The position numbers and the translations under genes are program-made. From Cytophagaceae bacterium (GTDB lineage Bacteria > Bacteroidota > Bacteroidia > Cytophagales > Spirosomataceae): a DNA stretch of 64,000 bases. Shown here in pieces: positions 33,867 to 43,869 of this stretch (within the stretch, counting starts at the first letter, position 1; every line of letters starts with the position of its first letter). Under the pieces are notes generated by a model. The model did no database searches, was not told the DNA's origin, and saw only the letters and a list, made by a program, of their open reading frames with translations. The stretch spans positions 2,542,001 to 2,606,000 of the forward strand of contig JADKIR010000004.1 of the NCBI GenBank assembly GCA_016722655.1, written 5' to 3'.

Positions 33867-35465
33867 CTATCTTAAAGGAATCGATACCGTATATTCTCCA
33901 ACCGGCACAGTTTCAATTTCACCTTTAAAGTTTCTTCTTTCAACTTTATTGACAACTATTAATAGTCTGTCTCCGCCCTCTGCATTTTGCATGATATCAC
34001 CAATATTTGCTGCACCTGAAAGTCCTTTTTTACTTCCTTTGGGTCTTGTGCCATTCGCTAAGAAAACATCATAGCTGGTTACTTTAAAATTGGCATCCTC
34101 CGGATTAGTAACCTTGAAATCATCATCGGCAAGTGCAACTGCATTGATTTGCCTGGCAGAGGAAACTGGTAAACCTTTTTTTACAACTTCATCACTCACT
34201 CTGTTACCATTTACACTAATCGAAATAGTAGGTTTAGGTACACGTCTTACACTGAAAGGAAATGTGCCTAATACCAATCCATCATTTTTAACTTCCAAAG
34301 AAACTTTAGCTGAAGTAGGCATGATAGTCAATTTTCCACCACCTGCAGGTATAAATTCTGCACCTGATCCTCCAAAAGTTGGCTTAAATAAACTTCCCAG
34401 ACCGGGAGAGGAAGTTTGAAGTCTGTTTGCACATTTGAAATACAAAGGAGGCATCGACCCTGACATAATCTCAACAGAAGGTTTTAACACTGTATATTCT
34501 TCTGTTGTGGTTTGAGTTTCCATAGAACCGTCTGGTTTAGGGAAAGACACTGTAGCAGTATAACTACGTTTTAACTGACCATTGGCATCAAAGTTTCCTC
34601 CTTGAGTACGTACCTCATAAGTTCCTTTACCATCTTTTATCGGCAATCCTGATCCGTTGATACTGATTCTAGGCGTAATAGCACTCGAATACGCACCAAT
34701 GGCAATGTCGGCTTTGTAAGTTTGACCCGCAACAACAGTTCTTGAGTCAGGAATTACAACCGCAAAAATCTTATCAAACTTGATTTCTTTGGCACCTACT
34801 TGCTGAGCAAGATAATCCAGAAGTTCTGATTCATATCTTCTTATGTCTGATTGCTTTTGACTAAGTCCTGCCAAAGCAGCTGGAACGGGAGTCTGAGCAA
34901 ACATCAATTCTGCAAAGTCCTTGCTTTTGGTTATTGCATCCGTTTCAGCCATAGCCGGGTCATGTTTTGCATCTAAAGCTAGAGAAGGCAATTTTAGGGC
35001 AGGATTAACTGAATTTAGATATTTTACATATTCTTCCAATTTGGTTTTCAGCTCATAACCTTTTTTATTTTTCACAAAAATATTGGCTACTTTTTCCTCT
35101 TCAGCGAGGTTTTTGATACCACCTGTTTCTGCATCTACACCACCACCGGCTTGTTCAATTATTGTTGATTTTAAACCTTCAATATAAGTTACAAGTTCAG
35201 AAGTTCTTTTTCTTATTTCTTCACCCTTGTGATATAAAGATCTGTATTCTGGTTTATTACCTGCTTTATCAATTGCCTCGTTCATTGCTGCCATTGTCCG
35301 CTTGTTTGAATCATCTGCGGCTTTATTGGCTTGTTGCAAGGAGTTGTTAAGGACAACGAATTTCTGTAAAATCGCATTGCTGACTTGAAGGGCGAGCATC
35401 GCAGTCAGAACAAGATACATCATGTTGATCATCTTCTGACGTGGACTTTCTTTACCACCGGCCAT
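33867..35465 (-). CDS. gldM: Type IX secretion motor protein GldM
   Basis: 532 aa. It starts MAGGKESPRQKMINMMYLVLTAML, a cytoplasmic tip and one membrane helix (residues ~13-32) characteristic of GldM/PorM. A helical bundle follows and then four immunoglobulin-like beta domains in the periplasm. GldM spans from the inner-membrane motor (with GldL) to the GldKN ring and transmits force. It lies 52 bp after gldL. Confidence 0.95.
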   Translation of the reverse strand: MAGGKESPRQKMINMMYLVLTAMLALQVSNAILQKFVVLNNSLQQANKAADDSNKRTMAAMNEAIDKAGNKPEYRSLYHKGEEIRKRTSELVTYIEGLKSTIIEQAGGGVDAETGGIKNLAEEEKVANIFVKNKKGYELKTKLEEYVKYLNSVNPALKLPSLALDAKHDPAMAETDAITKSKDFAELMFAQTPVPAALAGLSQKQSDIRRYESELLDYLAQQVGAKEIKFDKIFAVVIPDSRTVVAGQTYKADIAIGAYSSAITPRISINGSGLPIKDGKGTYEVRTQGGNFDANGQLKRSYTATVSFPKPDGSMETQTTTEEYTVLKPSVEIMSGSMPPLYFKCANRLQTSSPGLGSLFKPTFGGSGAEFIPAGGGKLTIMPTSAKVSLEVKNDGLVLGTFPFSVRRVPKPTISISVNGNRVSDEVVKKGLPVSSARQINAVALADDDFKVTNPEDANFKVTSYDVFLANGTRPKGSKKGLSGAANIGDIMQNAEGGDRLLIVVNKVERRNFKGEIETVPVGEYTVSIPLR

Positions 35466-35517
35466 ATTTGTAATGTTTGAGTTTTAAAAGGAAATTTTAA
35501 GGGAATTCTTTGTTGTC

Positions 35518-36339
35518 TTACATCATATTACCTTTCATAGCCGACAACATACTTCCATATACATTGTTTAGCGATGCCAGGTTACCAGTAAGCTTGTTCA
35601 ATTCTGCTTTGAACTGTTGGGTATCTTTTGATGCCTCTGACATATCTTCCATAGCTGAAGAAAGGTTGGCATAGAAAGAATTCATTGATTTCAGGTGACG
35701 GTTAGTATCCTGTAGTTCAATTTCATAAACTGCATTAAGAGCACCCATGTTCTGAGATATTCTCTGGAACTGATTTCTGTATTCCTGAGCATCTTTTGTG
35801 GCATCAGACATATTCATCATTGAGCTTACAGCTGAGGTCAAACTTGTATTTAGATCTCCCATTTTACCGGAAGCTTCCTTCATTTTGTTGTTAAAATCTC
35901 CTGTCGAAATAGTTGCATTTGCTACTTCGGTGATATTAGAAATTGAGCTTGAAAGATTTTGAAAACTGGTTTTCAATCCATCAAAAATGTCCGGAGTGAT
36001 TTTAGCATTGGCCAACATATCGTCCATTTTAGCTGTCAATCCTAATCCAGAGGTTTGAGGAGCGGCAGAACGAGCAGGCAATTCGCCTTTAAATTCGGGA
36101 GACAATTCAGGATATACTTTCTCCCACTGATATTCTGAAACCGGTCTAAGATATGATTGTAAGGCGTAAATGATAAAGATTAAAGCTTCAGTACCCAATC
36201 CGATGGGAAGAGCTATACTTGCCCAGTCATAGTGCATGATTTTACCCATTGCACCTACGATTACAACTGCGGCACCGATACTATAAAAGAATGGAATAAA
36301 TTTGTCCCAGAATGCACTTGGTCCGTTACTTGCTGCCAT
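35518..36339 (-). CDS. gldL: Type IX secretion motor protein GldL
   Basis: 273 aa. Two N-terminal helices (FIPFFYSIGAAVVIVGAMGKI and ALPIGLGTEALIFIIYALQS). The second has a glutamate (GTEAL), the conserved proton-pathway residue of GldL. A long cytoplasmic helical tail follows. GldL with GldM forms the proton-driven rotary motor. The tail is rich in Asn/Ser/Met heptads. Confidence 0.95.
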   Translation of the reverse strand: MAASNGPSAFWDKFIPFFYSIGAAVVIVGAMGKIMHYDWASIALPIGLGTEALIFIIYALQSYLRPVSEYQWEKVYPELSPEFKGELPARSAAPQTSGLGLTAKMDDMLANAKITPDIFDGLKTSFQNLSSSISNITEVANATISTGDFNNKMKEASGKMGDLNTSLTSAVSSMMNMSDATKDAQEYRNQFQRISQNMGALNAVYEIELQDTNRHLKSMNSFYANLSSAMEDMSEASKDTQQFKAELNKLTGNLASLNNVYGSMLSAMKGNMM

Positions 36340-36396
36340 GATTTTATTTTAAATTTTGCTTAAGTTAAATTAATATTATTGAGTTTATTTTATGTT

Positions 36397-37485
36397 TTAT
36401 TCTCTTCCCGGAACTGTTCCCAATCTGTCCATCACGCATCTGAAACCGATATATGATCTGGTGGCAGTGCGGTATTCATAGGTGGTTGAACCAGTTTCAA
36501 GGAAATACGCTACGTCTTTCCATGAACCGCCTTTTACTACTTTGCGAGGCTCATCATCTTTGTCATAAGAAGGATTTAAGTCCCAGGTGACTGGCATGTA
36601 GCTGTCTGAGAAAGCATCCTGAGTCCATTCTGCCACGTTACCCGCCATATTGTATAGACCGTAATCATTTACATTGAAGGCATTTACAGGAGCAGTGTAT
36701 TGGTATCCATCCTTTTGGTAGTTACCACGATAAGGTTTGAAGTTAGCCAGATAACATCCTTTGCCATTGGCTACGTAAGGGTTACCCCAAGGATATTTTG
36801 CACCGTCTTTTCCCCCTTTTGCGGCCCATTCCCATTCTGCTTCTGAAGGCAAACGGAATTTTGGTGAGCGAAAAAGTTCATTTTCAGCACGGAAATTGTT
36901 GTAAAGACTGGTTCTCCATTTGCAAAAATAGGTTGCAGCATCCCAGCTTACACCTACTACCGGATACATATCAAAAGCCGGATTGTTGTAATAATTTTCG
37001 GTCAACTGGTCACCATTGTGATAAGTGAAATCTTTTTTCCAAACAGTAGTATCAGGATAGAGATTTGTCATAATAAATTCTTCTCCCAATACTGAAATTG
37101 AATCAGCCATGATAGAATTCACAAACATTCTGTACTCATGATTAGAGATTTCGGTATCATCCATATAAAATGGAGAAATGGTAACTCTTTTATTCAGGGT
37201 TATTCTTGAAGACATGATATCCTCGTCAGTTTGACCCATTGTAAAAGAACCTGCCGGAATCAACACCATTCCACTTGGAGCAGTCTGTTTATAACCTTTA
37301 CGAGCGGTGGCTACTACTTCACCATTTCGTATTCCATCGAGCGGGTCGCTTGCGTTGCTGCCTTTTCCTTTCCCCAACCCCACTTTTTCCATAGTTTTAT
37401 TGAAAAAGCTACAACTTTGTAGCATAACCATGGGAGCCAAAATTAAAAAGGCTTTAACTAAAAGATTTGAAAATTGCTTGTTCAT
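36397..37485 (-). CDS. gldK: Gliding motility lipoprotein GldK
   Basis: About 362 aa from ATG at 37485 (MNKQFSNLLVKAF); a longer frame begins at 37497. The lipobox is MLQSC. The rest is a formylglycine-generating-enzyme/sulfatase-modifying fold (GMVLIPAGSFTMGQTDED, EAEWEWAAKGG, NVAEWTQDAF, VVKGGSWKD, YIGFRCV), as in GldK/PorK. It forms the outer-membrane-anchored ring with GldN. It is the first gene of gldKLMN. Confidence 0.95.
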   Translation of the reverse strand: MNKQFSNLLVKAFLILAPMVMLQSCSFFNKTMEKVGLGKGKGSNASDPLDGIRNGEVVATARKGYKQTAPSGMVLIPAGSFTMGQTDEDIMSSRITLNKRVTISPFYMDDTEISNHEYRMFVNSIMADSISVLGEEFIMTNLYPDTTVWKKDFTYHNGDQLTENYYNNPAFDMYPVVGVSWDAATYFCKWRTSLYNNFRAENELFRSPKFRLPSEAEWEWAAKGGKDGAKYPWGNPYVANGKGCYLANFKPYRGNYQKDGYQYTAPVNAFNVNDYGLYNMAGNVAEWTQDAFSDSYMPVTWDLNPSYDKDDEPRKVVKGGSWKDVAYFLETGSTTYEYRTATRSYIGFRCVMDRLGTVPGRE

Positions 37486-37706
37486 AATCGAAAACAAGAT
37501 GATTTTAATTTAATTATTACTAACTATTAAATTACAACAGCCAAAACGCCGGGTTAACTTTATTTATTGTGTTATAAATACAATTCCTATTTAAGGGAAT
37601 TACTTACAATCTACAAATTACTAAAATCATGCCAAGCTTATGTTTTTGGTTTTGTTACCGTTCGATAATTTCCTTGAATAAGGTTTGCAAAAATTATGCC
37701 GCAAAT

Positions 37707-38651
37707 TCAGAAATTATATCTCGGTGTTTTAATTATTGTCTTTTTTCCAAATTTCGGACTTGCTAATAAATATCTCAGGAAAATTTCATGAGATGTTGTT
37801 GATTTTGCTTCTGTTCCAAAGTTCACAAAATCAATAGAATAGCCCAATTTGACTGTATTTTTTAATAAATTCCCTCCGACCAATAACGATATCGCATCTT
37901 GCCAACGATAATTTACTCCACCCCAATATTTTTGATTGTACGTAGCTAATACACCCAACTCAGTATTGTAATTGACAAGGTTTGATTTTATTAAAAACAT
38001 TGGACTTATATCTAAATTATAAGTTATTCCAAGGTCATATTTTCCAGTCAAAATAATAGTCGGATTTTCTTCAATTGTACCTTCACCAATTTTGTAGCTA
38101 GGTTTAAGTAGATTTTTTGCCGATAAACCAACTTGATAGGAAGGGTTTTGAAGAAATATACCAGTACTAAAATTCAGGGCTTTCAGATTTATATTAGAAT
38201 TGGGAATAATCGGATCTTCATCATCGCGAGGCTTGTAATTTTCACCCAGGAGCCTCAAATTATTTATGCCAAGTCCCACTCCGGCACTAATAACATTGCT
38301 ATTGATTTTTTTATAAAAAGAGTAGTTCAGGCTTATTTCCTGTTTACTTTCTATTTTTGAAAATTGATTATTGGAAAAATAAACCCCCAGGCCGCCTTTG
38401 AGTTTTTGTATGGGCATATCGGCACTAAAAACCGATATTGTATTGTTGCCACCCTGATCGAAGTCGGCAAGGTAGCCGGTGTATTGTGATCTGAGTGAAG
38501 CTTGAATCTGAGTTTGATTCCCTAGCCCGGCTGCTGCAGGATTGAGATAAAATTTATTAAAAAGATACTGTGTAAACTGAGGAGTTGTTTGAGCACTTGC
38601 ATAAGTGCACAAAAACATCAGCATCAGTATTTTACTGTATTTTTTTAACAT
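37707..38651 (-). CDS. PorP/SprF family type IX secretion protein
   Basis: 314 aa. Signal peptide ends TYASAQ, followed by PQFTQYLFNKFYLNPAAAG, the PorP/SprF start pattern. The rest is a 14-strand barrel-like sequence ending RYNF. Members help place specific T9SS cargo at the surface. It precedes gldK by ~220 bp. The gap 37498-37706 holds no gene; it contains the gldK promoter region. Confidence 0.93.
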   Translation of the reverse strand: MLKKYSKILMLMFLCTYASAQTTPQFTQYLFNKFYLNPAAAGLGNQTQIQASLRSQYTGYLADFDQGGNNTISVFSADMPIQKLKGGLGVYFSNNQFSKIESKQEISLNYSFYKKINSNVISAGVGLGINNLRLLGENYKPRDDEDPIIPNSNINLKALNFSTGIFLQNPSYQVGLSAKNLLKPSYKIGEGTIEENPTIILTGKYDLGITYNLDISPMFLIKSNLVNYNTELGVLATYNQKYWGGVNYRWQDAISLLVGGNLLKNTVKLGYSIDFVNFGTEAKSTTSHEIFLRYLLASPKFGKKTIIKTPRYNF

Positions 38652-38739
38652 TTTAATTATTAGGAATCGTACGTACTACAACCTAATCACATTAATAACT
38701 ATACAGTACGTATAATATTATGGAAAGGTTACTTAAATA

Positions 38740-39525
38740 TTATATATTATTGGCTTTTTTAATATAAAGCTCAAGTGCCCCCACCATGGAAGGTGCATTG
38801 GGAAGAGGAGCTTCAATATCAAGCGTTAAGCCAAAATCTCTGATTGCTTTCGCAGTTGTAGGCCCGAAAGCCGCCAGCCGCGTGTTGTTCTGTTTCCAAT
38901 CAGGGAAATTATGCAATAGCGAACTTACACCTGATGGACTAAAGAAACAAATAATATCGTAAAAAACTTCTGTTAAGTCAGATAAGTCGGCAGGTACGGT
39001 TTCGTACATTACAGCCTCAGTAAGGCTAATGCCATTCTTTTTGAGAATATCCGGCACCGAATTATTCCTAATATCTGAGCATGGGAATAAATACTTTTCG
39101 TTTTTATGTTTAAGGAAAAACGGCTCAAGATCAGCAGCAGTTTTATTACCTGAAAATATCTTTCTTTTTCTGATGGTGATGTATTTCTGAAGGTAATTGG
39201 CAGTTTGCTCAGTGATACAGAAATACTTCATTTCTATTGGGATTTCAATCCGCAATTCTTCACATAATTTAAAGAAGTGATCTACGGCATGTCTGCTTGT
39301 GAAAATAATAGCAGTATGAGCCAGAATGTCGATTTTTTGTTTTCTAAATTCCCGGTGATCTACTTTTTTTACGTCAATGAAGTTTCTGAAATCAACCTTT
39401 AGATTGTAAACTTTGACCAAATCGGTATAGGTCAGAGATTTCTCACCAGGATTTTCCAGCGTAATTAAAATGCTTTCTACTTTCTTTAGTCTGCTGTCTT
39501 TTTTATTGTCTGTCATTTCACTCAT
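38740..39525 (-). CDS. hemD: Uroporphyrinogen-III synthase
   Basis: 261 aa. HemD closes hydroxymethylbilane with ring-D inversion in haem synthesis. Low sequence identity is typical, but the two-lobe pattern is visible: ILITLENPGEKS..., FTSRHAVDHFF, and in the second lobe YDIICFFSPSGVSSLLHNF with AFGPTTAKAIRDFGL. It lies between porP/sprF and a DUF4271 gene, a neighbourhood I have seen often in Cytophagales. Confidence 0.88.
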   Translation of the reverse strand: MSEMTDNKKDSRLKKVESILITLENPGEKSLTYTDLVKVYNLKVDFRNFIDVKKVDHREFRKQKIDILAHTAIIFTSRHAVDHFFKLCEELRIEIPIEMKYFCITEQTANYLQKYITIRKRKIFSGNKTAADLEPFFLKHKNEKYLFPCSDIRNNSVPDILKKNGISLTEAVMYETVPADLSDLTEVFYDIICFFSPSGVSSLLHNFPDWKQNNTRLAAFGPTTAKAIRDFGLTLDIEAPLPNAPSMVGALELYIKKANNI

Positions 39526-39590
39526 GCAGAAAAAAATTGAGTTATTTTTTGGGTTAAATCCTATGAAAATAATTAATTTTTTTAATCAAT

Positions 39591-40754
39591 TTACAGGAAC
39601 ATTCTTAATCCTATGATAATCGGGAACACTTCCACGATGCAAAGATAAGAAATTAAATAAAGAGTTTTGATATTTCCTTTTTGATTTATGGTCAAATACA
39701 CCAGAAATGTTCTTGCTGTATAAAAGACGGTAAATAAGAAACTTACCAAATATTTAAATTCAATACTTTTTCCCCAATATGTATTCTGAAGTATTAAAAT
39801 AAAAATCACAAATAGGGTAAAAAAGTAAATGGAAGACTGAAGAATTTTGAAAAAATGTATATCTACAATCTTTTCTATATTAAATAGTTTTCCAGTAATC
39901 AAAATGAAAAAATATTTCCCCACAAATGCAATAAAAAATATAAGGGAAACTTTGAAGAAATTGGTCAGAATGATTCCGAAAGTACTTCCATTTTGAAAGA
40001 AAAATGAATCTTTTATTACGAAAATTTGATTCTGTTGCAACAAAATTGCTAAAAAACCACTCAAAATACTCAGGAAAATAATAAAGAACATATTGGGGCG
40101 ATCAAGAGGCTTATTTACCAGAAATGAGTTCTCTTTTGGTGCCGGAGAAGTTAAATCATAAAGGTTGAAATATTTTTTATAAGCTTTGCTGTAATTTGAA
40201 ACCAAAAAGCTCATAATTAGAATATTGAATATAAAAATAACCACCAATCCGCTTCTGAACGGACCCTCATTTCGGGGCGTTAAGTTAAATAAACCTGATT
40301 CTTGTTTGTCGCTTTTTTGAATTTCCCCACCTTTTCCGGGATAGCCAATAATTACATTTAAATCACTGGGTGAGGCATTTCCGTAAATACTCAATAATAG
40401 TTCAGATCTGGAGGTCAGCCTTTTAAGTTCTTTCAAGGAAAATATCGTCCAATGATTGGCAGATAATTGTTTTTTTAGAATGTTATTAAAGAATAGAAAT
40501 GAATTATTTTTTTTTGATTTGATAATCAAAAAAGCATTTGGGTAGTCATCCAGATTTATTTTTAAAGATATAGACTTTTTTTCAGCAGGATTTTCGTCAA
40601 AGTAGGGTGTAAATAATCCCAAATCATGGTTATAGATAAGCCATTCATGGGTATAATCATGCAAAACCTCATATTTTCTATCAGGTCCGGCAGGAGTACC
40701 TAGTACTTGTAATGAAACAAAAAAACCTAAAATGTAAAAAATAGCTGATTTCAA
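39591..40754 (-). CDS. DUF4271 membrane protein, TTG start
   Basis: About 387 aa. A signal-peptide-like start (LKSAIFYILGFFVSLQVLGTPA), a ~150-residue beta-rich periplasmic part, then about seven membrane helices from residue ~175. It matches DUF4271, unknown function, usually next to hemD. No ATG is available near the 5' end; the likely start is TTG at 40754-40752, because TTG at 40775 lies inside the promoter -7 box (40773-40780). Confidence 0.75.
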   Translation of the reverse strand: MKSAIFYILGFFVSLQVLGTPAGPDRKYEVLHDYTHEWLIYNHDLGLFTPYFDENPAEKKSISLKINLDDYPNAFLIIKSKKNNSFLFFNNILKKQLSANHWTIFSLKELKRLTSRSELLLSIYGNASPSDLNVIIGYPGKGGEIQKSDKQESGLFNLTPRNEGPFRSGLVVIFIFNILIMSFLVSNYSKAYKKYFNLYDLTSPAPKENSFLVNKPLDRPNMFFIIFLSILSGFLAILLQQNQIFVIKDSFFFQNGSTFGIILTNFFKVSLIFFIAFVGKYFFILITGKLFNIEKIVDIHFFKILQSSIYFFTLFVIFILILQNTYWGKSIEFKYLVSFLFTVFYTARTFLVYLTINQKGNIKTLYLISYLCIVEVFPIIIGLRMFL

Positions 40755-40772
40755 ACCCCCTGTTTTTTTTTG

Positions 40773-40780
40773 CAAAATTA
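40773..40780 (-). promoter_or_regulatory. -7 box of the DUF4271 gene (TAATTTTG)
   Basis: Minus-strand TAATTTTG matches TAnnTTTG. It is the start of a 19-nt stretch identical to one in front of mgsA. Confidence 0.5.
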
Positions 40781-40800
40781 CTTATCCTTATTGATTTTTC

Positions 40801-41247
40801 CTAAACTTGTCTTTTTAGGTAAGCCGAGTAGTCAGGCAGTTGCACTTCATATTTTTGGTGAAACAATGGCGATGTAAGTACGAAATCAGCTGTGCTGCGA
40901 TCGCTGGCTATCGGAATATTCCATACAACTCCCAGCCTTAAAAGGGCTTTAATATCGGGGTCATGAGGTTGTGCAGCCATAGGATCCCAGAAAAAAATAA
41001 GTACGTCAATCTTGCCCTCTGAAATCAATGCCCCGATTTGCTGGTCACCGCCAAGAGGACCACTCAATAGCTTGGTGATATGGGTATCAAGGACCTCTTC
41101 GAGCATTGTGCCGGTGGTTCCGGTAGCAAAAAGTTGATGCTTGTTTAAAGTTGCTTTATTGTATTTTGCCCATTCTACCAATTCGGCTTTTTTGTTGTCA
41201 TGAGCTACCAATGCTATTTTTTTCCTAACTTCAAGTTTTCTGTTCAT
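40801..41247 (-). CDS. mgsA: Methylglyoxal synthase
   Basis: 148 aa from ATG at 41247 (MNRKLEVRKKIALVAHDNKK). MgsA converts dihydroxyacetone phosphate to methylglyoxal, bypassing lower glycolysis. The catalytic region GPLGGDQQIGALI (Asp as base) and DPMAAQPHDPDIKALLRL are intact, as is the phosphate-binding ATGTTG. A TATTTTTG -7 box (41263-41270) is only ~16 bp before the start, so the mRNA leader is very short. Confidence 0.95.
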   Translation of the reverse strand: MNRKLEVRKKIALVAHDNKKAELVEWAKYNKATLNKHQLFATGTTGTMLEEVLDTHITKLLSGPLGGDQQIGALISEGKIDVLIFFWDPMAAQPHDPDIKALLRLGVVWNIPIASDRSTADFVLTSPLFHQKYEVQLPDYSAYLKRQV

Positions 41248-41262
41248 GCCTGTTTTTTTTTG

Positions 41263-41270
41263 CAAAAATA
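41263..41270 (-). promoter_or_regulatory. -7 box of mgsA (TATTTTTG)
   Basis: Minus-strand TATTTTTG matches TAnnTTTG. It is followed by nine A's and CAGGC, identical to the DUF4271 promoter. Confidence 0.5.
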
Positions 41271-41319
41271 AGTTTAAAATAATTTAAGCTGTAATAAATC
41301 TAAAAAAAGGCTTATGAAA

Positions 41320-41351
41320 TAAAAAAAATAGTCACACTTTCGTATGACTAT
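41320..41351 (-). terminator. Terminator of the T9SS type-B protein gene
   Basis: Stem 41328-41337 / 41342-41351 (ATAGTCACAC / GTATGACTAT, one mismatch) followed by eight T's on the minus strand, 22 bp past the stop. Confidence 0.7.
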
Positions 41352-41372
41352 ACTTATTGAAACATCGGTTGA

Positions 41373-43505
41373 TTATCTTAAAAGTAGAACAGTACCTTTC
41401 ATAGTAAATGCCAGACCTGTATCGCTAACGGCATTAATTACATATAGGTAATTTCCGGCAGGTGCAGGTGTGATCCCATTGGCTTCGGTGCCGTCCCATT
41501 CACCTGTAAGTGCATTGCCTTCAAAAATAGTACCGCCCCATCGGTCAAAAATCTTTATGTTACCTTCAGAAACAAATTTGGAGTTTATCTTAAATGTTTC
41601 TGATTCTGCCGGACCTTCGCCATTAGGAGTAAAGGCCGTAGGGATATACATTCCTGGTAATACTTTAATTATAAATGTATTAGAGTATGAAAAAATACGT
41701 TGATTAGTGTACAAGTCGGTATCCACCATTTGCTGGCCCATCACTCTGAATTTAATCTCTGAGGTTTCTGACTCACTGAGAAGCTTCTGAACCGATTCCT
41801 GTAATGAGGCTGTGGTTTGATAAAGAATGTAAGCGTTAAAGTCTTCATCAAAATATTCAATACTATAGTCAACAGGTGAGGCACTATTGTAAACATCAGG
41901 AGGAGTCAAAAATGGTGACCAATTGAGTGAACCCTGCGTTTTGGAGCCCAGCAAAATAGTACAGAAAGGATCAGACATGAGCGAAGTTACCCCGCAATTA
42001 TCCTCAACTGTATATTTATAGCAGTATGATTTTGGATCTGGTGAAATGGCCACATCATCAAAACTACTTTCTGTTCTTTCGCCTAATTTTTGAAAATTCG
42101 TTGATTCGTTTTCGGCCCTGTAAAAAGTGTATTTTAATTGATCTATAGGATTACTATTGTCAACAATCCTTATCTGAACTTTTTGGTCGTCGCTTGGGTC
42201 AAATCCAACAAAAACCAGGTCATTGGGTTTTTTGGCCACTGCATTGGTTTTGGGATTAACTTTGATTTGAGCTGATTTAACCACAATAGGAGTTGGTGTT
42301 CCTTCAATTATGACAACAGGATAAGTAGCCTGGACCATAAATAAATAGGTTTTTGAACAAACCAGATTTTTTGCATCGTATTTGGTGGCATAGTTGCTTG
42401 AAAGTAATGCTAATCCGGAGCAGGTATTACAGCCTTCTTCATCTTTATACAGTCTTAATTTTGAAGGTATTGCATTGGGTTCAGTGGGAAGATTCCATCT
42501 GACCTCGGCTTCTGAAGATGACTTAATATCAGCGTTTATTTTTATCGAACAAATGGTATTTTCTGAATATACATCGTTGCCACAACTGTTTTTAGTCCTT
42601 GTCTTGAAGCAATACCTCAAGTTAGGGTCCAGACCTGTAAGAGTGGCTTTTCCGTTGAGGCCTTCTCCTAATTTTAGCCAGGGTTCAGAGGTGTTTCCGT
42701 TATCCACTCTACCCAGGATGTCATAAGTTTTCCCGACTATAATCCTGTTAAATTGAATATCTGCAGATTTACCTTCATTTTCACCAATCAAAGTATGAAT
42801 AAATGGCGAATCGGAAGCATCAAGGACAGGTCTGAAAAACGCAGATTGACAAGTTTCATTGGAAAATCTGTAATATGCAGCCTGCACTTCAGGAACCCCT
42901 GTGCCTGAAGTAATTGCTTTGGTTTTTGTAATTGGTAATGGGGTAGTGCGGGCATCAACCTTTTCAACACTTCCGTCAGGCCAGTTGATGGTAAAAAAAT
43001 CTTGTTTATTTGTTGCATTAATAGTCACACTGTATTGGTTCCCTGTACAATTGGAAACACTTACATCGGGAGCCGATCTTTTTCCAACTTCGGTATATTT
43101 ACACGACAAATATTTCTGTCCGTTTTTGGTACCTTCCAATAATACCCAATAAACACCTTCAGTTGCTTTGGCAATAGCCGAGTTACCAACAGTAGTCAAT
43201 AAACCCGTGGGACTATTAATATCAAAAGTATTATCAATTCCGAAATAGAATTTAGGGCTTGCCAGTGTTGACCCAAGAGCGGGATCATTGTTATTGTTGA
43301 TTTTTACATCTATAGTATTATCAGAGGCTTGCATACAAAAAAATGTATTGTCAAAACCAATCCTTCCGCCTTTAAGGTAACCTGAAGGAGGAGTTGTACA
43401 AACAGATGGCTCTGGTGGAATAGTCTGACCATGAATAACAGAGGCAGATCCAATTAGCCAAATCCCTGAAATGATAAAAAATTTATTCCAAACGGACATA
43501 CTCAT
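41373..43505 (-). CDS. Large exported protein with T9SS type B (gliding-associated) C-terminal domain
   Basis: 710 aa, signal peptide ends VIHGQ. Several fibronectin-III-like domains follow, with cysteines paired along the length (YCFKTRTKNSCG, YCYKYTVEDNCG). The last ~90 residues are the gliding motility-associated C-terminal domain: IPTAFTPNGEGPAESETFKI, IFDRWGGTIFEGN, GNYLYVINA. That domain guides the protein through T9SS to the surface. Function likely adhesion or matrix; no enzyme domain seen. Confidence 0.9.
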   Translation of the reverse strand: MSMSVWNKFFIISGIWLIGSASVIHGQTIPPEPSVCTTPPSGYLKGGRIGFDNTFFCMQASDNTIDVKINNNNDPALGSTLASPKFYFGIDNTFDINSPTGLLTTVGNSAIAKATEGVYWVLLEGTKNGQKYLSCKYTEVGKRSAPDVSVSNCTGNQYSVTINATNKQDFFTINWPDGSVEKVDARTTPLPITKTKAITSGTGVPEVQAAYYRFSNETCQSAFFRPVLDASDSPFIHTLIGENEGKSADIQFNRIIVGKTYDILGRVDNGNTSEPWLKLGEGLNGKATLTGLDPNLRYCFKTRTKNSCGNDVYSENTICSIKINADIKSSSEAEVRWNLPTEPNAIPSKLRLYKDEEGCNTCSGLALLSSNYATKYDAKNLVCSKTYLFMVQATYPVVIIEGTPTPIVVKSAQIKVNPKTNAVAKKPNDLVFVGFDPSDDQKVQIRIVDNSNPIDQLKYTFYRAENESTNFQKLGERTESSFDDVAISPDPKSYCYKYTVEDNCGVTSLMSDPFCTILLGSKTQGSLNWSPFLTPPDVYNSASPVDYSIEYFDEDFNAYILYQTTASLQESVQKLLSESETSEIKFRVMGQQMVDTDLYTNQRIFSYSNTFIIKVLPGMYIPTAFTPNGEGPAESETFKINSKFVSEGNIKIFDRWGGTIFEGNALTGEWDGTEANGITPAPAGNYLYVINAVSDTGLAFTMKGTVLLLR

Positions 43506-43869
43506 TCTTTTTTAAGAAACAATTCAACTCGATAATCTTTTAAAATGGTTCAAAAATCATGCCGTTTTTTTTGAAAAATCTTTTGAAAAGTTTATACTTA
43601 AATACATAAAATGAAGGGTTTAGAGGTGTTTTTGTGGTTTAATCCTTTATTTTGAAAAGTTTGGAATGATATTTGAGGCCAAAAGGAAATTCAAAAAAAT
43701 CTAAAAGAATTTTCTCCGGTAACCGCCAATTTTTTTTTAAAATCAAAAAGTTAAGGCTCTCATTTCATTAGAACTTACGTTTTTTTTGAAAAATCAATTT
43801 TTTTTGATTTTATTTGAAAAATGAGGGGAAAACTTTCACTTAACCTTCTTAAAAACACATTCAGTAGAA
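43506..43869. other. 364-bp intergenic region
   Basis: A divergent gap that is very AT-rich with T tracts. It must hold the promoter of the T9SS type-B gene on the left and that of the rightward genes. No ORF, RNA gene or clear repeat was recognised, apart from two similar stretches of TTTTTTTTGAAAAATC at ~43566 and ~43779. Confidence 0.6.

Noticed and set aside
40033..40042. TGTTGCAACA resembling the zinc operator
   Set aside because: It lies inside the DUF4271 coding sequence and its half-sites are in the opposite layout to TGCAAC-N3-GTTGCA.
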